NCBI RefSeq assembly: GCF_022539505.1
Contig: NC_061512.1
Coordinates: forward strand, 252,170,510 to 252,234,509
Source: Lolium rigidum
Lineage: Eukaryota; Streptophyta; Magnoliopsida; Poales; Poaceae
Length of the DNA stretch: 64,000 nucleotides
Reading direction: 5' to 3'
Shown here: piece after piece, positions 1 through 12,856 of the stretch
How the letters are laid out: each line of letters begins with the position of its first letter
Numbering within the stretch: the first letter of the stretch is position 1
Made by a program: the position numbers and the translations under genes
The notes under the pieces: generated by a model
Database searches by the model: none
What the model saw: only the letters and a program-made list of their open reading frames with translations
What the model was told of the DNA's origin: nothing

Positions 1-1137
1 CGAGATTCAGTGACTGGAAAGTCTGCTCCAGTGAACCGCCTTTCACCAGAAACTGAAAGAGAGACTCGGCTATTTGAAGAGGGGGAAGCACAGGATAAAC
101 TGAGAAAAAAGAAAAGAGAGGAACAGAAGGCAATGCATGGAAATGTGTTGCATAAGTTTCATGCTGAGGCTGAGAGGCTGAATGCTTTACTGGCCGAGGG
201 TCGTGTTTTCTCAGATTTGCCTGCTTTGGCTGACAGAGATAGCATCTTGTTGAGGGATACTCGCCTGGAGACCTCTCTTATCTGCCAGCCTCAACAACGG
301 AACTTGCACGGACGGATATTTGGAGGTTTCTTGATGCACCGAGCATTCGAGCTCGCCTTCTCTACTGCTTATGCCTTTGTTGGCCAGAGACCTTGTTTTC
401 TTGAGGTGGACCATGTTGACTTCTTAAAGCCAGTAAGTACCTATAGCATTTTTCTGCATGCATCTCTGAGTAATGAAGCTTGCACCTTCAGAGAATAGAG
501 TTGTCATTTCTAGTTTAAGAAGTACTGTACCATGCTTTCCACTTGGCATTTAATTTTGTAAACCTCAAAATTAGCACCGACGGTATTCTGTATGATGGGA
601 TCATAGTAGCAGTTGTGAAGTCCGATTATTCTGTATAATTGGATTATTGTAGCAGTTGTGAAATCTGTTTTAGAAAGTACAAACTGATTTTCCCATGAAC
701 AATACGCGTAACCATGTCAAGCTGTGATTGCGCAGGTGGATGTAGGAGACTTTCTTCGATTCAAATCATGTGTCTTGTACACCCAGCTTGAGAATAAATG
801 GCAGCCCCTGGTAAATGTGGAGGTCGTTGCTCATGTAACAAGGCCTGAGCTCCGAAAAAGTGAGGTAATCCCATGCAGCCATACATTGATGATGAAAAAC
901 TATCTTAACTGCGGCAGCTATTCTTCAAGTCTTTTCACCTTACTGAATACTTTTACTATTACTGGTTTCCTAATTGTTTGATCCAACAAACAGATCTCCA
1001 ACACATTCCACTTCACCTTTTCGGTCAGCAGCGATGCACTGAAGAACGGATTGACGATCCGCAATGTTGTTCCCTCGACTGAGGAAGAGGCGCGCCGTAT
1101 ATTAGAGCGCATGGATGCAGAGGGCTTGTTCGATTGA
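1..1137 (+). CDS. Acyl-CoA thioesterase 9-like, hotdog-fold, 3' exons only
   Basis: Three exons are in one phase: 1-432, 736-864 and 994-1137 (stop TGA 1135-1137). The introns have GT-AG ends (GTAAGT at 433, CGCAG before 736; GTAATC at 865, ACAG before 994). Together they encode the last 234 residues or so of a protein whose upstream exons lie outside the window. The segment RNLHGRIFGGFLMHRAFELA is the conserved hotdog-domain helix region of the acyl-CoA thioesterase 9 family (mitochondrial/plastidial ACOT9-like in plants), which hydrolyses acyl-CoA to free fatty acid and CoA. The preceding basic stretch (LRKKKREEQKA) is the usual linker between the two hotdog domains, so this is the C-terminal domain. 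There are no frame breaks and the C-terminus (AEGLFD) looks intact. Family assignment is confident; organelle and substrate cannot be judged because the N-terminus is missing. Confidence 0.9.
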
Positions 1138-1983
1138 TCCTTCGGCAGAGCCTCCGGTTTTTCAGCCATGCGATAGCATTTTCTTTACAGGCCATACTAA
1201 CTAGTGGAAAATGTACCGCATGATCCGAACATCAGCAGATAAGTATTGGAAGTATCAGTGTATCATGCTGGCAATAGAGCGGCAAAAATGTAGCTCTATG
1301 GTACCAACATTTGGCGTTTCTTTTGGGAAAGTATCTGGAGTATATATAGCATATAATAACCTCAACCTCGAGACGCAAAAATGTGCCTTTTAGTGTAGAC
1401 AGTTTCCATTGATTACATAATGGCAGGTCCAACGTGTAATAATTTATAATTGCTATTGCATCATGGCATGTTGCTTAAACTGGCCTTGTTTATTTGCTCA
1501 TTTCAGCATGTTAACAAAGGTACACTCCATTAGGGCAATGCCTTGAGCTCAGAAAAGAATGAACAAAGAATCCTGTCAGAAAGGGAGCAAAAGATGAATC
1601 CTGCCAGATCCTGAAAGCTCCTAGCTGGGGTAAATGTGGCTACTGGCTACTTCTACTTTGATCATGTGATTGTTTTTTAGACTGAACTTTTCATCATGAG
1701 ATTCAGAACGGTCAATTCCCCAAAAGCTCTCATCTTACTAGTGATTCTTAGCATGTCTTAATCATCATGTACAAATGCCACTTTCACCTTTGGTAGGCCA
1801 TTGTGCTGGATGATGCTTTAGCATGCGAAATCATGTACTACTACCATATATAGACTTTGATCTACACTTAATCGTCTGAAGTTACAACATTACTACTTAT
1901 GATTATAGGTTGGATCCTGCATTGCTGCTCTTCTAGACAATAGCTAACATACAGATTCCAAGCTCAGGCATTCGGCATCACGC
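1138..1983. other. Tail-to-tail intergenic region
   Basis: This 846 bp stretch separates the stop codon of the plus-strand thioesterase from the stop codon of the minus-strand formin. It must contain both 3' UTRs. Sequence is A/T-rich with no ORF resembling a protein family and no recognisable transposon end. I cannot place poly(A) sites reliably. Confidence 0.6.
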
Positions 1984-4849
1984 CTACGATGATGAACTGT
2001 CCTCCTCGGAGCTACTGGGTTGCACTGGGTTAAACCTTGGAGGAACAGTCGCATTCTCCATCCGCCGTGAGGTGCTGAAGCCCACCGTCGCCGTTTGTTC
2101 ATTCAACCTGCTAACGTCCTTGCAGACGCGATCGAGAATAGCAAGGAAGTCACGGACCACCATGAAGATTCTGAGAGGGTGGCCTTCCTCCTTCGCGGAG
2201 TTGCCATGGAAGAACTCGGTTGTCTCCCTGACGAGGGAAAGGGCAAGGCCCTCCTGATCCTGCACTCCGGTAATCTCGGCTTCAGCCTTCTGCAGGAACT
2301 CGCCGATGGACGCGCGGAACCTCTTGCAGCTATCATCTGAACCGAGCTGTTGGTTCAGCTGCACGACCTCGCTGATCTTGCTTACACCGGCGGAGAGTTT
2401 TGAGACACAGCTGGCCAGCGAGTCAGAATCCATTCCAGCTGCCTTCTTGACATTGTTGAGCTCACCGCCGAGGCTAGCAACGATTTTGAGTCCAACCTTC
2501 TTGCACTGGAAATCATCTGCAGTGACGGTTGCTTGGTTGTTCGTTTGGCCAGTGCCCACAATGTTGGCACCTTCAGACCTGGTGATCTCTTCGATGACGA
2601 AGTGCAGGAGGGTCGTCTTGCCATCTGCGCCCTTTACATCGACCAACTTGAGAAGTGCGTCAAGCTTGAAGGCATGCGCATTCCCACGGTTTGTGCCGGT
2701 GTTCATGCGGTTACCGGTCTTCAGGACGGCATCCAAGATCTTGTGGAACAACCTGCTGCCCCTCAGCTCTTCACACGCTGCCTGTAACAGTAATGGATGA
2801 TAACAGATTACTTACTGCAAGAACATAAGAAAATTCATGTCCTAGGCGAATGGTTTAATCAAACTACTGAGTGGATAAATTTTAAGTTTTAAAAAATACT
2901 TGATTGAGCACAAGGTTGTCGATAAGAAGACAGTAACATGGTAAAAAATCACAATGTGGTGAAGGGTCATAGGAACATGGCAAATTCGACACTTTAGATC
3001 TCCAAGCACACCTTTACAGATATGGAACAGCAGTCCTTCACTCGGTTCAGAGGCATTGCCAGTACAAGATATAACATGATTAGTACTAGTACCTCAAGGG
3101 TTTTGAAGGCAGTCTTGAGGTAATCAACTTCTGAATCGAAGTTGGCGATGTAGAGCATTGCTTCCACTCTCTTGAACGCGAACGGTACCCCAAGCACCGC
3201 CTTGAGGAAGCTCTCCGCAGTGCCGAGCTTGGACAGAGCATCCTCCCTGTATTCTCTCAGCTTGAGCTCTTCTTCTCTGGTAGGAGCCATCTTCAGCAGT
3301 GTCTCCAGGAGCTCAGTTCCAAGGCTCTCTGCCTGGCCTGTATTTTCAATAATGGCAACACAAGCAAGATGTTCATGCAGTTAGATGACCATCAGACAAA
3401 GCATCCTCTAAACGCAAGTTTACAGTCTAAAATGTGTGTGGGAATTGTGTCATCTCATCTCACCATCAAGGAGGGCCTTGCACACTTCCTCCTTGGTCGC
3501 GTCGAGCGCCCTAAGCATGATGGCGATGTTCTGCGATTTCTTGGCGGCAAGCACCTTGTTCTCCTGATGGCAGCTTGCCCCATTTGCATCCTTGAACCCG
3601 GGCTTGGACATCCTCCTTGTGGAGTTGGAGACGAACAATGTCTCGATCATCTCTTCGTTCACTCTGTTCCCAGGCACAAATGAAACAAATGCACAATGTG
3701 AGTTTCAGATTGAAGTGGATCCATGGCAGGAAAACCCTGATGCAAAGAATGATAAAAGAAGTCAAGTAAGAGGAGGGCTCACCGGAACGAGCTCGCCTTG
3801 AGCTGGTCCCACACCGTGGGCCGGCCGGAGCTCGCACGGAACTTGTCCCAGTGCAGCGGCTTCAGCTTGAGGCGACCAGCGGCGCCGGCGTCCGCCTCCT
3901 TCTCCTCTGACTGCGGCGAGTCCTCTGGGTGGACAGCCCCGGCCGAGGCCCTGATCACCGTGGGGGCCGGGCGCTCAGAGAGCCGCCTCGGCAGCCAGCC
4001 GTTGCCGTTGGCGGCGCGCGGCAACGGCGGGGGCGGCGCCGGAGGTGCGGCAGCCGGTTGCTTGCCCCCGTTGCCTTTTCTTGGTGGCATTGGCGGTGGA
4101 GGGGGTGGCGGTGGAACGACCTGCGGCGCTCGCGCTCTGTCTTGCAGAACGGGGTCGTCTGAGCTTGGCATCGGGCTCATCATCCGTGTCTGCTGGAACT
4201 GCCGCGGCAGGGGCGGCATCGGCCGGAGCTCGGGCGAGCTGGTGCTCGACAGGGTGGCGGTGGAGCCCCGGCCGTGCTGCTGCTCGTCGTCGTGCGTCGC
4301 GGGGTGTTTGGTGGCCGGCGCGGGTAAGGAGGGTTTCTTGTAGATGACGGGGGGGTCCGGCTCGGGCCGGTCGCGGCGGCGGCGGGCGAGGAGGTAGAGG
4401 AGCACGGCGGCGAGCAGGGCGGAGGCGAGGGTGACGACCAGGAGGAGGATGGTGAGGAGGCGGTGGGAGGAGAGGAAGGAGCGCAGCGGCGCGGTGTGGG
4501 AGACTGGCAGTGCTAGAGAGGACATGTTGGCCGGCGCCGTGGGGTTCGGCAGGGAGGAGGAGGACGGGTCGCTGCCGGTGCCTGGATCGACGCCGGCGCC
4601 GGCGGGTGGTGCCGGGTTGGTCAGTTCTGTCGGCTGCGGCGGCGCGGCGTCGGGGAGGAACGGGAAGAATGGCGAGGGGGGCGGTGGTGGCAGCGCGGGC
4701 GCGCTGTCGAGTGGGAACAGCGGCTCGTGCAGCGCCCTCCGCCCGCCGTACCATTGGTAATGGCTGCCATCGTGGTGGTGGTGGGAGGCGGAGGAGCAAT
4801 GGAGGAGGAAGAGGATGTGCAGGAGCACGAGCAGCAGCCGCTGGAGCAT
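1984..4849 (-). CDS. Type I formin-like protein (FH1-FH2, membrane-anchored)
   Basis: Four exons on the minus strand, 4849-3783, 3663-3464, 3337-3093 and 2781-1984, all with GT-AG introns. They total 2310 nt, giving 769 residues plus TAG. Order: signal peptide (about 1-21, hydrophobic), Pro/Ser-rich extracellular region, transmembrane helix about 131-154 followed by RRRRDR, cytoplasmic linker, FH1 proline runs about 240-278, and FH2 from about 327 ([11 protein letters not shown]) to about 735. The actin-nucleating core motif GNRMNTGT is at about 527-534. This is the plant type I (class I) formin layout; such proteins nucleate and cap actin filaments at the plasma membrane and cell wall interface. 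The start was chosen because it gives the signal peptide and no in-frame ATG precedes it. The Ser/Glu-rich tail ends [10 protein letters not shown]. The gene looks intact. Exact orthologue (for example among rice FH genes) is not assigned. Confidence 0.93.
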
Positions 4850-5231
4850 TGCCGCTTAGATACAAGAGCGCCGGCGAGCTGGACCGGTGAGACCCGCGCG
4901 CGCGCGACCTACCTAACACGGCATCGCTCACGAGCTGAGCAGAGCTGACGGCAGCTTGGAGCGAAGCGTGGTGGGGGGAGCAGCCGAGAGGACAGAGGAG
5001 TCAGGAGTGAAGGCTTGTGAACAGCTGTGAGGAGGAAGAAGAGAGGGATGGGGTACCTCAACCTGGGTAGCGGTGCACTGCCATGGAGTGGAGTGGTGTG
5101 TGTTCGTGGTGGGAATGTGTGCTTTGGATTCTTCCGCTTTTTTTCTGTGACATGAAGGAAACGATCGGTGCACTGGCTTTGCCGTGCGCTGCCCTCTCGA
5201 GCCGGTTCCCATGGAGGCACAGTACCTGACA
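4850..5231 (-). other. Formin 5' flank (5' UTR and proximal promoter)
   Basis: Upstream of the formin ATG on the minus strand. A GC-rich stretch with a short alternating GC tract near 4898-4910 is followed by pyrimidine-rich sequence (CTTCCTCCTCACAGC-type on the minus strand near 5025-5040). No convincing TATA box could be fixed, so the promoter is placed only by position. Confidence 0.4.
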
Positions 5232-5315
5232 AAAAAAAATTGCGGATACAGATAGAACATGACATATTGTCTTTTTTTTTGAAACAACATGACATATTGT
5301 CTTGGTTTCCGAAAT

Positions 5316-5648
5316 CCCTCCTTTGGTATTCATCATTTAGGCCTGAAATCCTGGAATTTATTTTGGAATTTTATAGGTGGGCTGTTTAGTTACCACATAA
5401 TTGGGCAGTCATTTCATTTAGAAAATCCAGCAAAATAACGACATAGGTAAACACGATTCCGAGCTGAGACCTGTCATTTACGTTTCTCTATGGAAGCCAT
5501 TCAATATTAATTTCTGCTGTTATTTGCAATTTCTGTGGCAACCAAACAAGTATCCATTTCTGGAATTGCAATGGAAATGAAACGAATACATGTATTCATT
5601 TCAAAATGCTACAAACGAAATGAAAGCCTGGCTTCCAAACGACTTTGT
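5316..5648. mobile_element. Possible MITE-like insertion in the left copy
   Basis: This block is absent from the otherwise co-linear right copy (16797-17207), where CCGAAATCCCT runs directly into ACAAGGTATTCGACC. It includes GGGCTGTTTAGTTACC near its left part and GGCTTCCAAACGAC at its right end, resembling the GGGCTGTTTGGTT-type ends of some grass DNA transposons. A repeated CTTTG at both edges could be a target duplication. Ends are not well matched, so classification is tentative. Confidence 0.35.
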
Positions 5649-5758
5649 AGGTATTCGACCGTTTTTATTTTTGAAAGTTACTGAATCTCAGAATCTGCGG
5701 TGAGTTGAGAAGTTGGAGATGCATGGAGACAGTCGACAAAAATATTTTACACATTTTC

Positions 5759-5840
5759 ATAGTTGTCAAAAAGACCTAGTGCGAGAATATCTATTGTAGA
5801 TAGTTGTCAAAAAGACTTAGTGCGAGAATATCTATTGTAG
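5759..5840. repeat. Two-unit tandem repeat, 41 bp
   Basis: Two adjacent 41-bp units (5759-5799 and 5800-5840) differ at one base (GACCTAG versus GACTTAG). The homologous position near 16990-17030 has a single unit, so the second unit is a local duplication in the left copy. Confidence 0.9.
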
Positions 5841-6012
5841 AAGTTTTGATGATGTGGTAAGGATAATAAAAATGACAAATTGATGTTGTGTGTATACAAA
5901 TCAATAACTCGTGCATAAACCCAAGGTGAAAAAAGAACGAGATTTGTATCGTGCGAACGTGAGGAATGTGTTTCGTGTGTGAGACGCAACATGGGCAGAC
6001 GACAACTTTCTA

Positions 6013-7139
6013 AAAGGACACGAATGCCTTCTAGTGGGGGGTGAATAGGCGGTTTAATTTTTTTTACGAATATGGCTTGACAAATGCGGAATAAAACCAG
6101 CGTTTAATTTGTCAAGCACAAAACCTATATAACTAGGGTTCACCTATGTGCACCAACGACTTATGCTAAGCAATTCAAGAAACTATGTGATAGCAAGATA
6201 TATAACTTCAAGCACGAAGGCTATCACAAAGTAAAGTGCATAAGTAAAGAGCTCGGGTATAGGAATAACCGAAGTGACGCGGAGACAACGATTTATCCCG
6301 AGTTCACACTCTTGCGAGTGTTACTCTCCGTTGGAGCGGTGTGGAGAACAAGTCACTCCAAACGCACGAGGGCCACCGTATTCTCCTCGAGAATCCCCAC
6401 CAAAAGGGATGTCCTCGATCCACTATGGAACCTTAGGGTGGTCACCGAACTCGCACAAAGCTTGGGGCTATCTCCACAACTTAATTTGAGGCTCTCAATA
6501 AATTGCCACAAATGCCTTTCCCTTAAGAAATCTCCACAACTTAATTGGATGCCCCAAGAACACCACAAAGACCACTAAGCCATCTACGGTCCAAAGACCC
6601 AAGAGGAACAAGCTCCGGGAACAAGCTCCCGAAGTGTATGTCTCACGAACTTTCACCTCCACGTATCACCGCGGAGAATTCAAACCGATGCACCAAATGC
6701 AATGACAAGAACACCACAAAGATGCTCAAGTCCTTCTCTCTCAAATTCCAACAAAGCTACAAAAGCTATTGGGGGGATAAGAGAGGAAGAACAAATAGGA
6801 GGAGGAACACCAAATTTCTCCAAGATCTAGATCTACTGGATTTTCCTCACAAAGAGAGGAATTTGTTTGGTAAAGATGTAGATCTAGATCTCCTCTATCT
6901 TTTCCTCAAATATGAGCAAGAATCATGGAGGAATTAGAGAGAGAGGAAGCTTCTCAAGGTCAACAAAGGAGTAGAGAGAGAGTAGGAGAAGCAACCAACT
7001 CAATGGGGAAGAAGGGGATTATATATGGCCTCCAAAATAGAATCTAACCGTTGAAAATGCACCTAAAAACACCACCCAGCCGGACCTTCCGGGTTTGGCT
7101 GGACCAATCTAGCCGGCTGGACTCGTCCGACCAAATTCG
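6013..7139. repeat. Unclassified grass repeat, left part (split by Angela element)
   Basis: Begins with TCTAGTGGGGGGTGAATAGG and continues with phrases such as GACGCGGAGACAACGATTTA that I recognise as common high-copy sequence in Triticeae, but I cannot name the family. It ends at the target duplication ATTCG (7135-7139) of the Angela element and resumes at 16667. The two pieces read on as the same CCGGACC-rich text. ORFs here show no family resemblance. Positions 6548-7139 are duplicated at 14368-14963. Confidence 0.6.
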
Positions 7140-8838
7140 TGTAGGCTACAAGATGAACGAGACTCACCCTTGAAGATTTCCAAAGCCTACAAGATGAGGC
7201 TCTTGTTGCTGCGGTAGTTGATCACTTGCCGCTTTCAAAAGCGCGTAGAAGATCTTGACGGTGCCACAATCGGGCAACACCTCCGTACTCGATCACACGT
7301 TCGGTGTTGATGAAGACGACGTCCTTCTCCCCGTTCCAGCGGGCAGCGGAAGCAGTAGCTCCTCCTTGAATCCGGCAGCACGACGGCGTGGTGGCGGTGT
7401 AGATGGAGATCTCCGGCGGAGCTTCACTAAGCGTTGCGGGAGAGGTGGAGGAGGTGGGGCGGCTAGGGTTTGGGGAGAGGCCGGGGTGGCCGACCACTAT
7501 GGGGTGCGGCCAAGCTAGGGCTTTGGTGTGGCCGGCCCCCTCCCCTTGTCCCTCTTTTTATAGGTGGAACACCCAAGAGTTGGTCTACAAGTCTTCGAAT
7601 AAGACCCCAAACCAAAACCTTCCATATGACATGAAACCTACCCAAGGTGGGATTCCCACTTGAGGTGGGATTCCCACCTTTACTTGGGAGGGCGTGGCCG
7701 CCCACCTTAGGTGGAGTCCACCTGGGACTCCACCCCCTAGGGTTGGCCGGCCATGGGTGGTGGAGTCCCTTCGGGACTCCGCCTTCCAAAGTGATTTCTT
7801 CCGGACTTTTCTAGAACCTTCTAAAAACCTTCCATAAATGCACCGGATCATTTTCAAACTTATAAAATGACTTCCTATATATGAATCTTATTCTCCGGAC
7901 CATTCCAGAACTCCTCGTGATGTCCGGGATCCCATCCGAGACTTCGAACAAAACTTCGAACTCCATTCCATATTCAAGTTCTACTATTACGACATCAAAC
8001 CTTAAGTGTGTCACCCTACGGTTCGTGAACTATGTAGACATGGTTGAGAACTTTCTCTAACCAATAACCAATAGCGGGATCTGGAGATCCATAATGGCTC
8101 CCACATATTCAACGATGACTTAGTGATCGAATGAACCATTCACATACGATACCGATTCCCTTTGTCACGCGATATTTTACTTGTCCGAGGTTTGATCATC
8201 GGTATCTCTCTATACCTTGTTCAACCTCGTTTCCTGACAAGTACTCTTTACTCGTACCGTGGTATGTGGTCTCTTATGAACCATTCATATGCTTGCAAGC
8301 TATTTAGACGACATTCCACCGAGAGGGCCCAGAGTATATCTATCCGTCATCGGGATGGACAAATCCCACTCGTTGATCCATATGCCTCAACTCATACTTT
8401 CCGGATACTTAATCCCACCTTTATAACCACCCATTTACGCAGTGGCGTTTGATGTAATCAAAGTACCTTTCCGGTATAAGTGATTTACATGATCTCATGG
8501 TCGAAAGGACTAGGTAACTATGTATCGAAAGCTTATAGAAAATAACTTAATGACGTGATCTTATGCTACGCTTAATTGGGTGTGTCCATTACATCATTCA
8601 TATAATGATATAACCTTGTTTATTAATAACATCCAATGTTCATGATTATGAAACTATAATCATCTATTAATCAACAAGCTAGTTAAGAGGCTTACTAGGG
8701 ACTCATTGTTGTTTACATAACACACATGTATCAATGTTTCGGTTAATACAATTATAGCATGGTATATAAACATTTATCATAAACACAAAGATATATAATA
8801 ACCCCTTTTATTATTGCCTCTTGGGCATATCTCCAACA
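7140..8838 (-). repeat. Angela 3' LTR (left copy)
   Basis: 1699 bp. It abuts the target duplication on the left and the purine tract GTGCAAGTGGGAGAC (minus strand, 8839-8853) on the right. Compared with the LTR stub at 14061-14367 its outer end lacks about 85 bp: TGTAGG is followed directly by CTACAAGATGAACGAG. Confidence 0.9.
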
Positions 8839-8871
8839 GTCTCCCACTTGCACTAGAGTCAATAATCTAGA

Positions 8872-11800
8872 TTACATTGTAAGGTACCTAACACCCATGG
8901 CATTCTGGTGTTGGTCATGCTTTGCCCTAGGGAGAGCTTTAGTCAACGGATCTGCTACATTCAGATCAGTGTGTACTTTGCAAATCTTTACTTCTCCATC
9001 TTCGATATACTCACGAATCGAATGATAACGCAGCTTGATATGCTTTAGCCTCTTGTGTGACCTTGGTTCTTGTGCATTGGCGATGGCACCCATGTTGTCA
9101 CAGTAGATGACTAGTGGGTCCAATGCACTAGGAACCACACCGAGCTCTACAATGAACCTCTTCATCCATACCGCTTCTGATGAAGCCTCGAAGCCGCTAT
9201 GTACTCCGATTCTCGTTGAAGACTTCGCCACCGTGCACCGCTTTGAGCTTGCCCAGACTCATCGCATCACCATTCAATATAAACACGTACCCGGACCGAG
9301 ACTTAGAGTCATCGGGATCGGTGTTCCAACTTGCATCGGCGTAACCGGTTACAACGAGCTCTTGGTCACCTCCATAACAAAGAAACATATCCTTAGTTCT
9401 TTTCAAGTACTTCAGGATATTCTTGATCGCTGTCCGGGGTTCCATTCCCGGATCACTTTGATATCTCGCTAGTCAAACTAACCGCATGTGCTATATCCGG
9501 TCTAGTACATAGCATGGCATACATGATAGAGCCTACTGCCGAGGCATAGGGGATCTGATTCATCCTTTCTCTTTCTTCTGCCGTAGCCGGACCTTGAGTC
9601 TTATTCAAGACCTTGCCTGGTAACATAGGTAAGAATCCTTTCTTACTTTCGTCCATTCTAAACTTCTTTAGAATCTTGTCCAGTGTATGTACTTTGTGAT
9701 AGCCCTATTAGACGTCTTGATCTATCTCTATAAATCTTGATGCCTAATATATACGATGCTTCACCAAGGTCTTTCATTGAAAAACTATTATTCAAATAAC
9801 CTTTTACATCGCTTAATAATTCTATATCATTCCCAATCAATAATATGTCATCTACATATAATATCAGGAATGCTACAGAGCTCCCACTCACTTTCTTGTA
9901 AATACAGGCCTCTCCATGACACTGTATAAACTCGAAGTCTTTGATCACCTTATCAAAACGTCGGTTCCAACTTCTGGATGCTTGCTTCAGTCCATAAATT
10001 GAACGCTGAAGTTTGCACACCTTGTCGGCATTTTTAGGATCGATAAAACCTTTGGGTTGTACCATATACAACTCTTCCTCAATGTCTCCATTAAGGAACG
10101 CTGTTTTGACATCCATCTGCCAAATCTCATAATCGAAAAATGCAGCTATTGCTAACAAAATCCTCACAGATTTTAGCTTCGCTACAGGTGAGAAAGTCTC
10201 ATCGTAGTCAACACCTTGAATTTGTCGGAAACCCTTTGCGGCAAGTCGAGCTTTATAGACAGTAATATTACCATCAGCATCTGTTTTCCTTTTGAAGATC
10301 CATTTATTCTCTACAGCCTTGCGGCTATCAGGTAAGTCTACCAAAGTCCACACTTTGTTATCATACATGGATCCCATTTCGGATTTCATGGCTTCTTGCG
10401 ATTTGTTGGAATCTGGGCTCATCATCGCTTCTTCATACGTCGCAGGGTCCTCATCATTGTTGTCCACAATCATGACATTTAGACAAGGATCATACCAATC
10501 AGGAGTGGCACGTTCCCTTGTCGATCTGCGAGGTTCAGTAGCTATCTCGTTTGAAGTTTCATGATCATTATCATTAGCTTCCTCTGTTGCCGGTGTAGAC
10601 GGTACAGGAACAACTTCTGGTACTGCGCTACTCTGATCAACGAGTGAAGATTCAGTAATCTCGTCGAGTTCTACTTTTCTTCCAGTCACTTCTTTAGTGA
10701 GAAATTCTTTCTCAAGAAAAGTTCCGTTCTTAGCAACAAAGATTTTGCCTTTGGATCTGTGATAGAAAGTGTACCCTATAGTTTCCTTAGGGTATCCTAT
10801 GAAGACGCATTTCTCCGCTTTGGTTTCTAGCTTGCCCGGTTGTAACTTTTTTACATAGGCTTCGCAACCCCAAACTTTAAGGAACGACAGCTTAGGTTTC
10901 TTGTTAAACCATAATTCATACGGTGTCGTTTCAACGGATTTTGATGGTGCTCTATTTAAAGTGAATGCGGCTGTCTCTAATGCATAACTCCAAAATGATA
11001 ACGGCAAATGAGTAAGAGACATCATAGAATGAACCATATCTAAGAGAGTTCGATTACGACGTTCGGACACACCGTTTCGTTGTGGTGTTCCCGGCGGTGT
11101 CAATTGTGAAAGTATTCCGCATTTCTTTAAATGCATGCCAAACTCATAACTCGGATATTCACCTCCGTGATCAAATCGTAGAAATTTAATCTTCTTGTTA
11201 CGTTGATTTTCTACTTCACTTTGGAATTCCTTAAACTTCTCGAAAGTTTCGGATTTATGTTTCATGAAATAGATATACCCATATCTACTCAGATCATCTG
11301 TGAAGGTTAGAACATAACGATAACCACCACGCGAAGCTACACTCATTGGTCCACACACATCGGTATGTATGATTTCCAATAAGTCTGTAGCTCGCTCCAT
11401 AATACCAGAGAATGGAGTCTTAGTCATTTTTCCCATTAGACATGCTTCGCATTTATCAAGTGACTCAAAGTCAAGTGATTCAAGTAATCCATCGGTATGG
11501 AGTTTCTTCATGCGTTTCACTCCAATATGACCAAGACGACAGTGCCACATATAAGTAGAATTATCATTCAATTTAATTCGCTTAGCATCAATGTTATGAA
11601 TATGTGTATCACTACTATCGAGATCTAACATAAATAAACCATTCTTCTCGGGTGCTCGACCATAAAAGATATTATTCATAAAAATAGAACAACCATTATT
11701 CTCAGACTTGAATGAATAACCGTCTTGCATTAAACAAGATCCAGATATAATGTTCATGCTCAACACGGGTACAAAATAACAATTATTGAGGTTTAAAACT

Positions 11801-11997
11801 AATCCCGAAGGTAGATGTAGAGGAAGTGTGCCGACAGCGATCACATCGACTTTGGATCCATTTCCAACGCGCATCGTCACTTCATCCTTCAATAGTCTTC
11901 GTTTATTCTTTAGTTCCTGTTTCGAGTTACAAATATGAGCAACCGAACCAAGTATCAAATACCCAGGTACTAGTACGAGAACCGAGAAGATAAACAT
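8872..11997 (-). pseudogene. Angela-type Copia pol relic (PR-INT-RT-RH)
   Basis: Main open stretch 11997-9658 (779 codons). The first 17 or so codons are out of frame: the protease motif D-T-G is split by one extra T near 11951, after which GSVAHICNSKQ is in frame. Integrase zinc-binding HCRLGH...CEACL and the catalytic D (IHTDVCG), D (GGEY region) and E (VSERRNRTLLD) follow. RT shows TAFLNG and YVDDILLIGN. The frame breaks near 9690. RT/RNase H continues at 9656-9453 (ARPDIAHAV-type region), breaks again near 9450, then 9445-9197 (GYADASW, RNase H first Asp), and after another break 9231-8872 (YCDNMGAIA, HIKLRYHSIRE). Such an element would copy RNA into DNA and integrate it. With at least four frame breaks it cannot do so itself. 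Confidence 0.9.
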
Positions 11998-12085
11998 CTA
12001 TAACATGTATATCAGATATACCTTCTTTCTTCTTTTTGACAAGGCCGCTCTTCAGATCAGCCAAATACTTGGAGCAATTACGCTT

Positions 12086-12856
12086 CTAGTGTCCCTTCTC
12101 CTTGCAGTAATAGCACTCAACATCAGGCTTAGGGCCAGTCTTAGGTTTCACAGGAGGCGTGGCAGCTTTCTTGCCACCCTTCTTGAATTTGCATTTAGGC
12201 TTGCCCTGTTTCTTGAAACTGGTGGTCTTGTTGACCATCAACACTTGGTGCTCTTTCTTGATCTCAATCTCAGCAGCTTTAAGCATGGAGAAGAGTTCAG
12301 GTAACTCTTTGTTCATGTTCTGCATATTGTAGTTCATCACAAAGTTCTTGTAACTAGGTGGCAGTGATTGAAGGATACGATTAATCCCACTCTGTTAGGA
12401 ATAACTATTTCCAAGTCACTGAGTTTCTTCGCATGCCCGGTCATAACGAGCATGTGCTCACTAACGGAGCTACCCTCTTCCATCATGCAACTGAAGAAGT
12501 GTTTCGATGCTTCATAGCATTCCACGGCCGCATGAGTTTCAAATATAGTTTTCAACTCTTTGATCAACTCATGTGGATCGTGGTGCTCAAAACGTTTTTG
12601 AAGATCGACTTCCAGACTGCATAGGATGGCACACAAAACTTGAGAGTACCGAGTTTTCCGAGTCGCGTAAACATTCTTTACTTCATCGGTTTCAGTTTCT
12701 GCAGGAGGGTCACCTAGCGGTGCATCAAGCACATATTGCAGATTTCCGCCAGCGAGGAAAATCCTCACATGACGGAACCAACCTAGTGAAGTTGCTACCG
12801 TTGCTCTTAAGCTTTTCTTTCTCTAGGAACCGGTTAAAATTGATTGGGGACGCCAT
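12086..12856 (-). pseudogene. Angela-type Copia gag relic
   Basis: Starts at ATG 12856 (MASPINFNRFLEKEKL), the usual BARE/Angela gag start. It proceeds through two frames: 12768-12337 and 12340-12086, so at least two frameshifts are present. The end carries CYYCKEKGH, the first part of the CCHC zinc knuckle that binds RNA during particle assembly. The knuckle's last Cys and the link to the protease are out of frame. Confidence 0.85.

Larger units (their letters stand above)
5232..6012. repeat. Left copy of a duplicated 0.4 kb sequence
   Basis: From AAAAAATTGCGGATA to GGGCAGACGACAACTTTC this segment is co-linear with 16797-17207. The left copy is longer because of an extra block of about 330 bp (roughly 5316-5648) and an extra 41-bp tandem unit at 5759-5840. 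Removing both leaves about 0.41 kb, the same as the right copy. The copies share the motif GACATATTGTC twice, the TCGACAAAAATATTTTACAC stretch and the GTGTGAGACGCAACATGGGC end. No TG...CA termini or primer site, so not an LTR pair in any obvious way. Confidence 0.75.

Noticed and set aside
3798..4931. Several long frames opposite or overlapping formin exon 1
   Set aside because: GC-rich proline/glycine-coding sequence yields shadow frames on all strands. The formin frame alone has domains and agrees with splicing.
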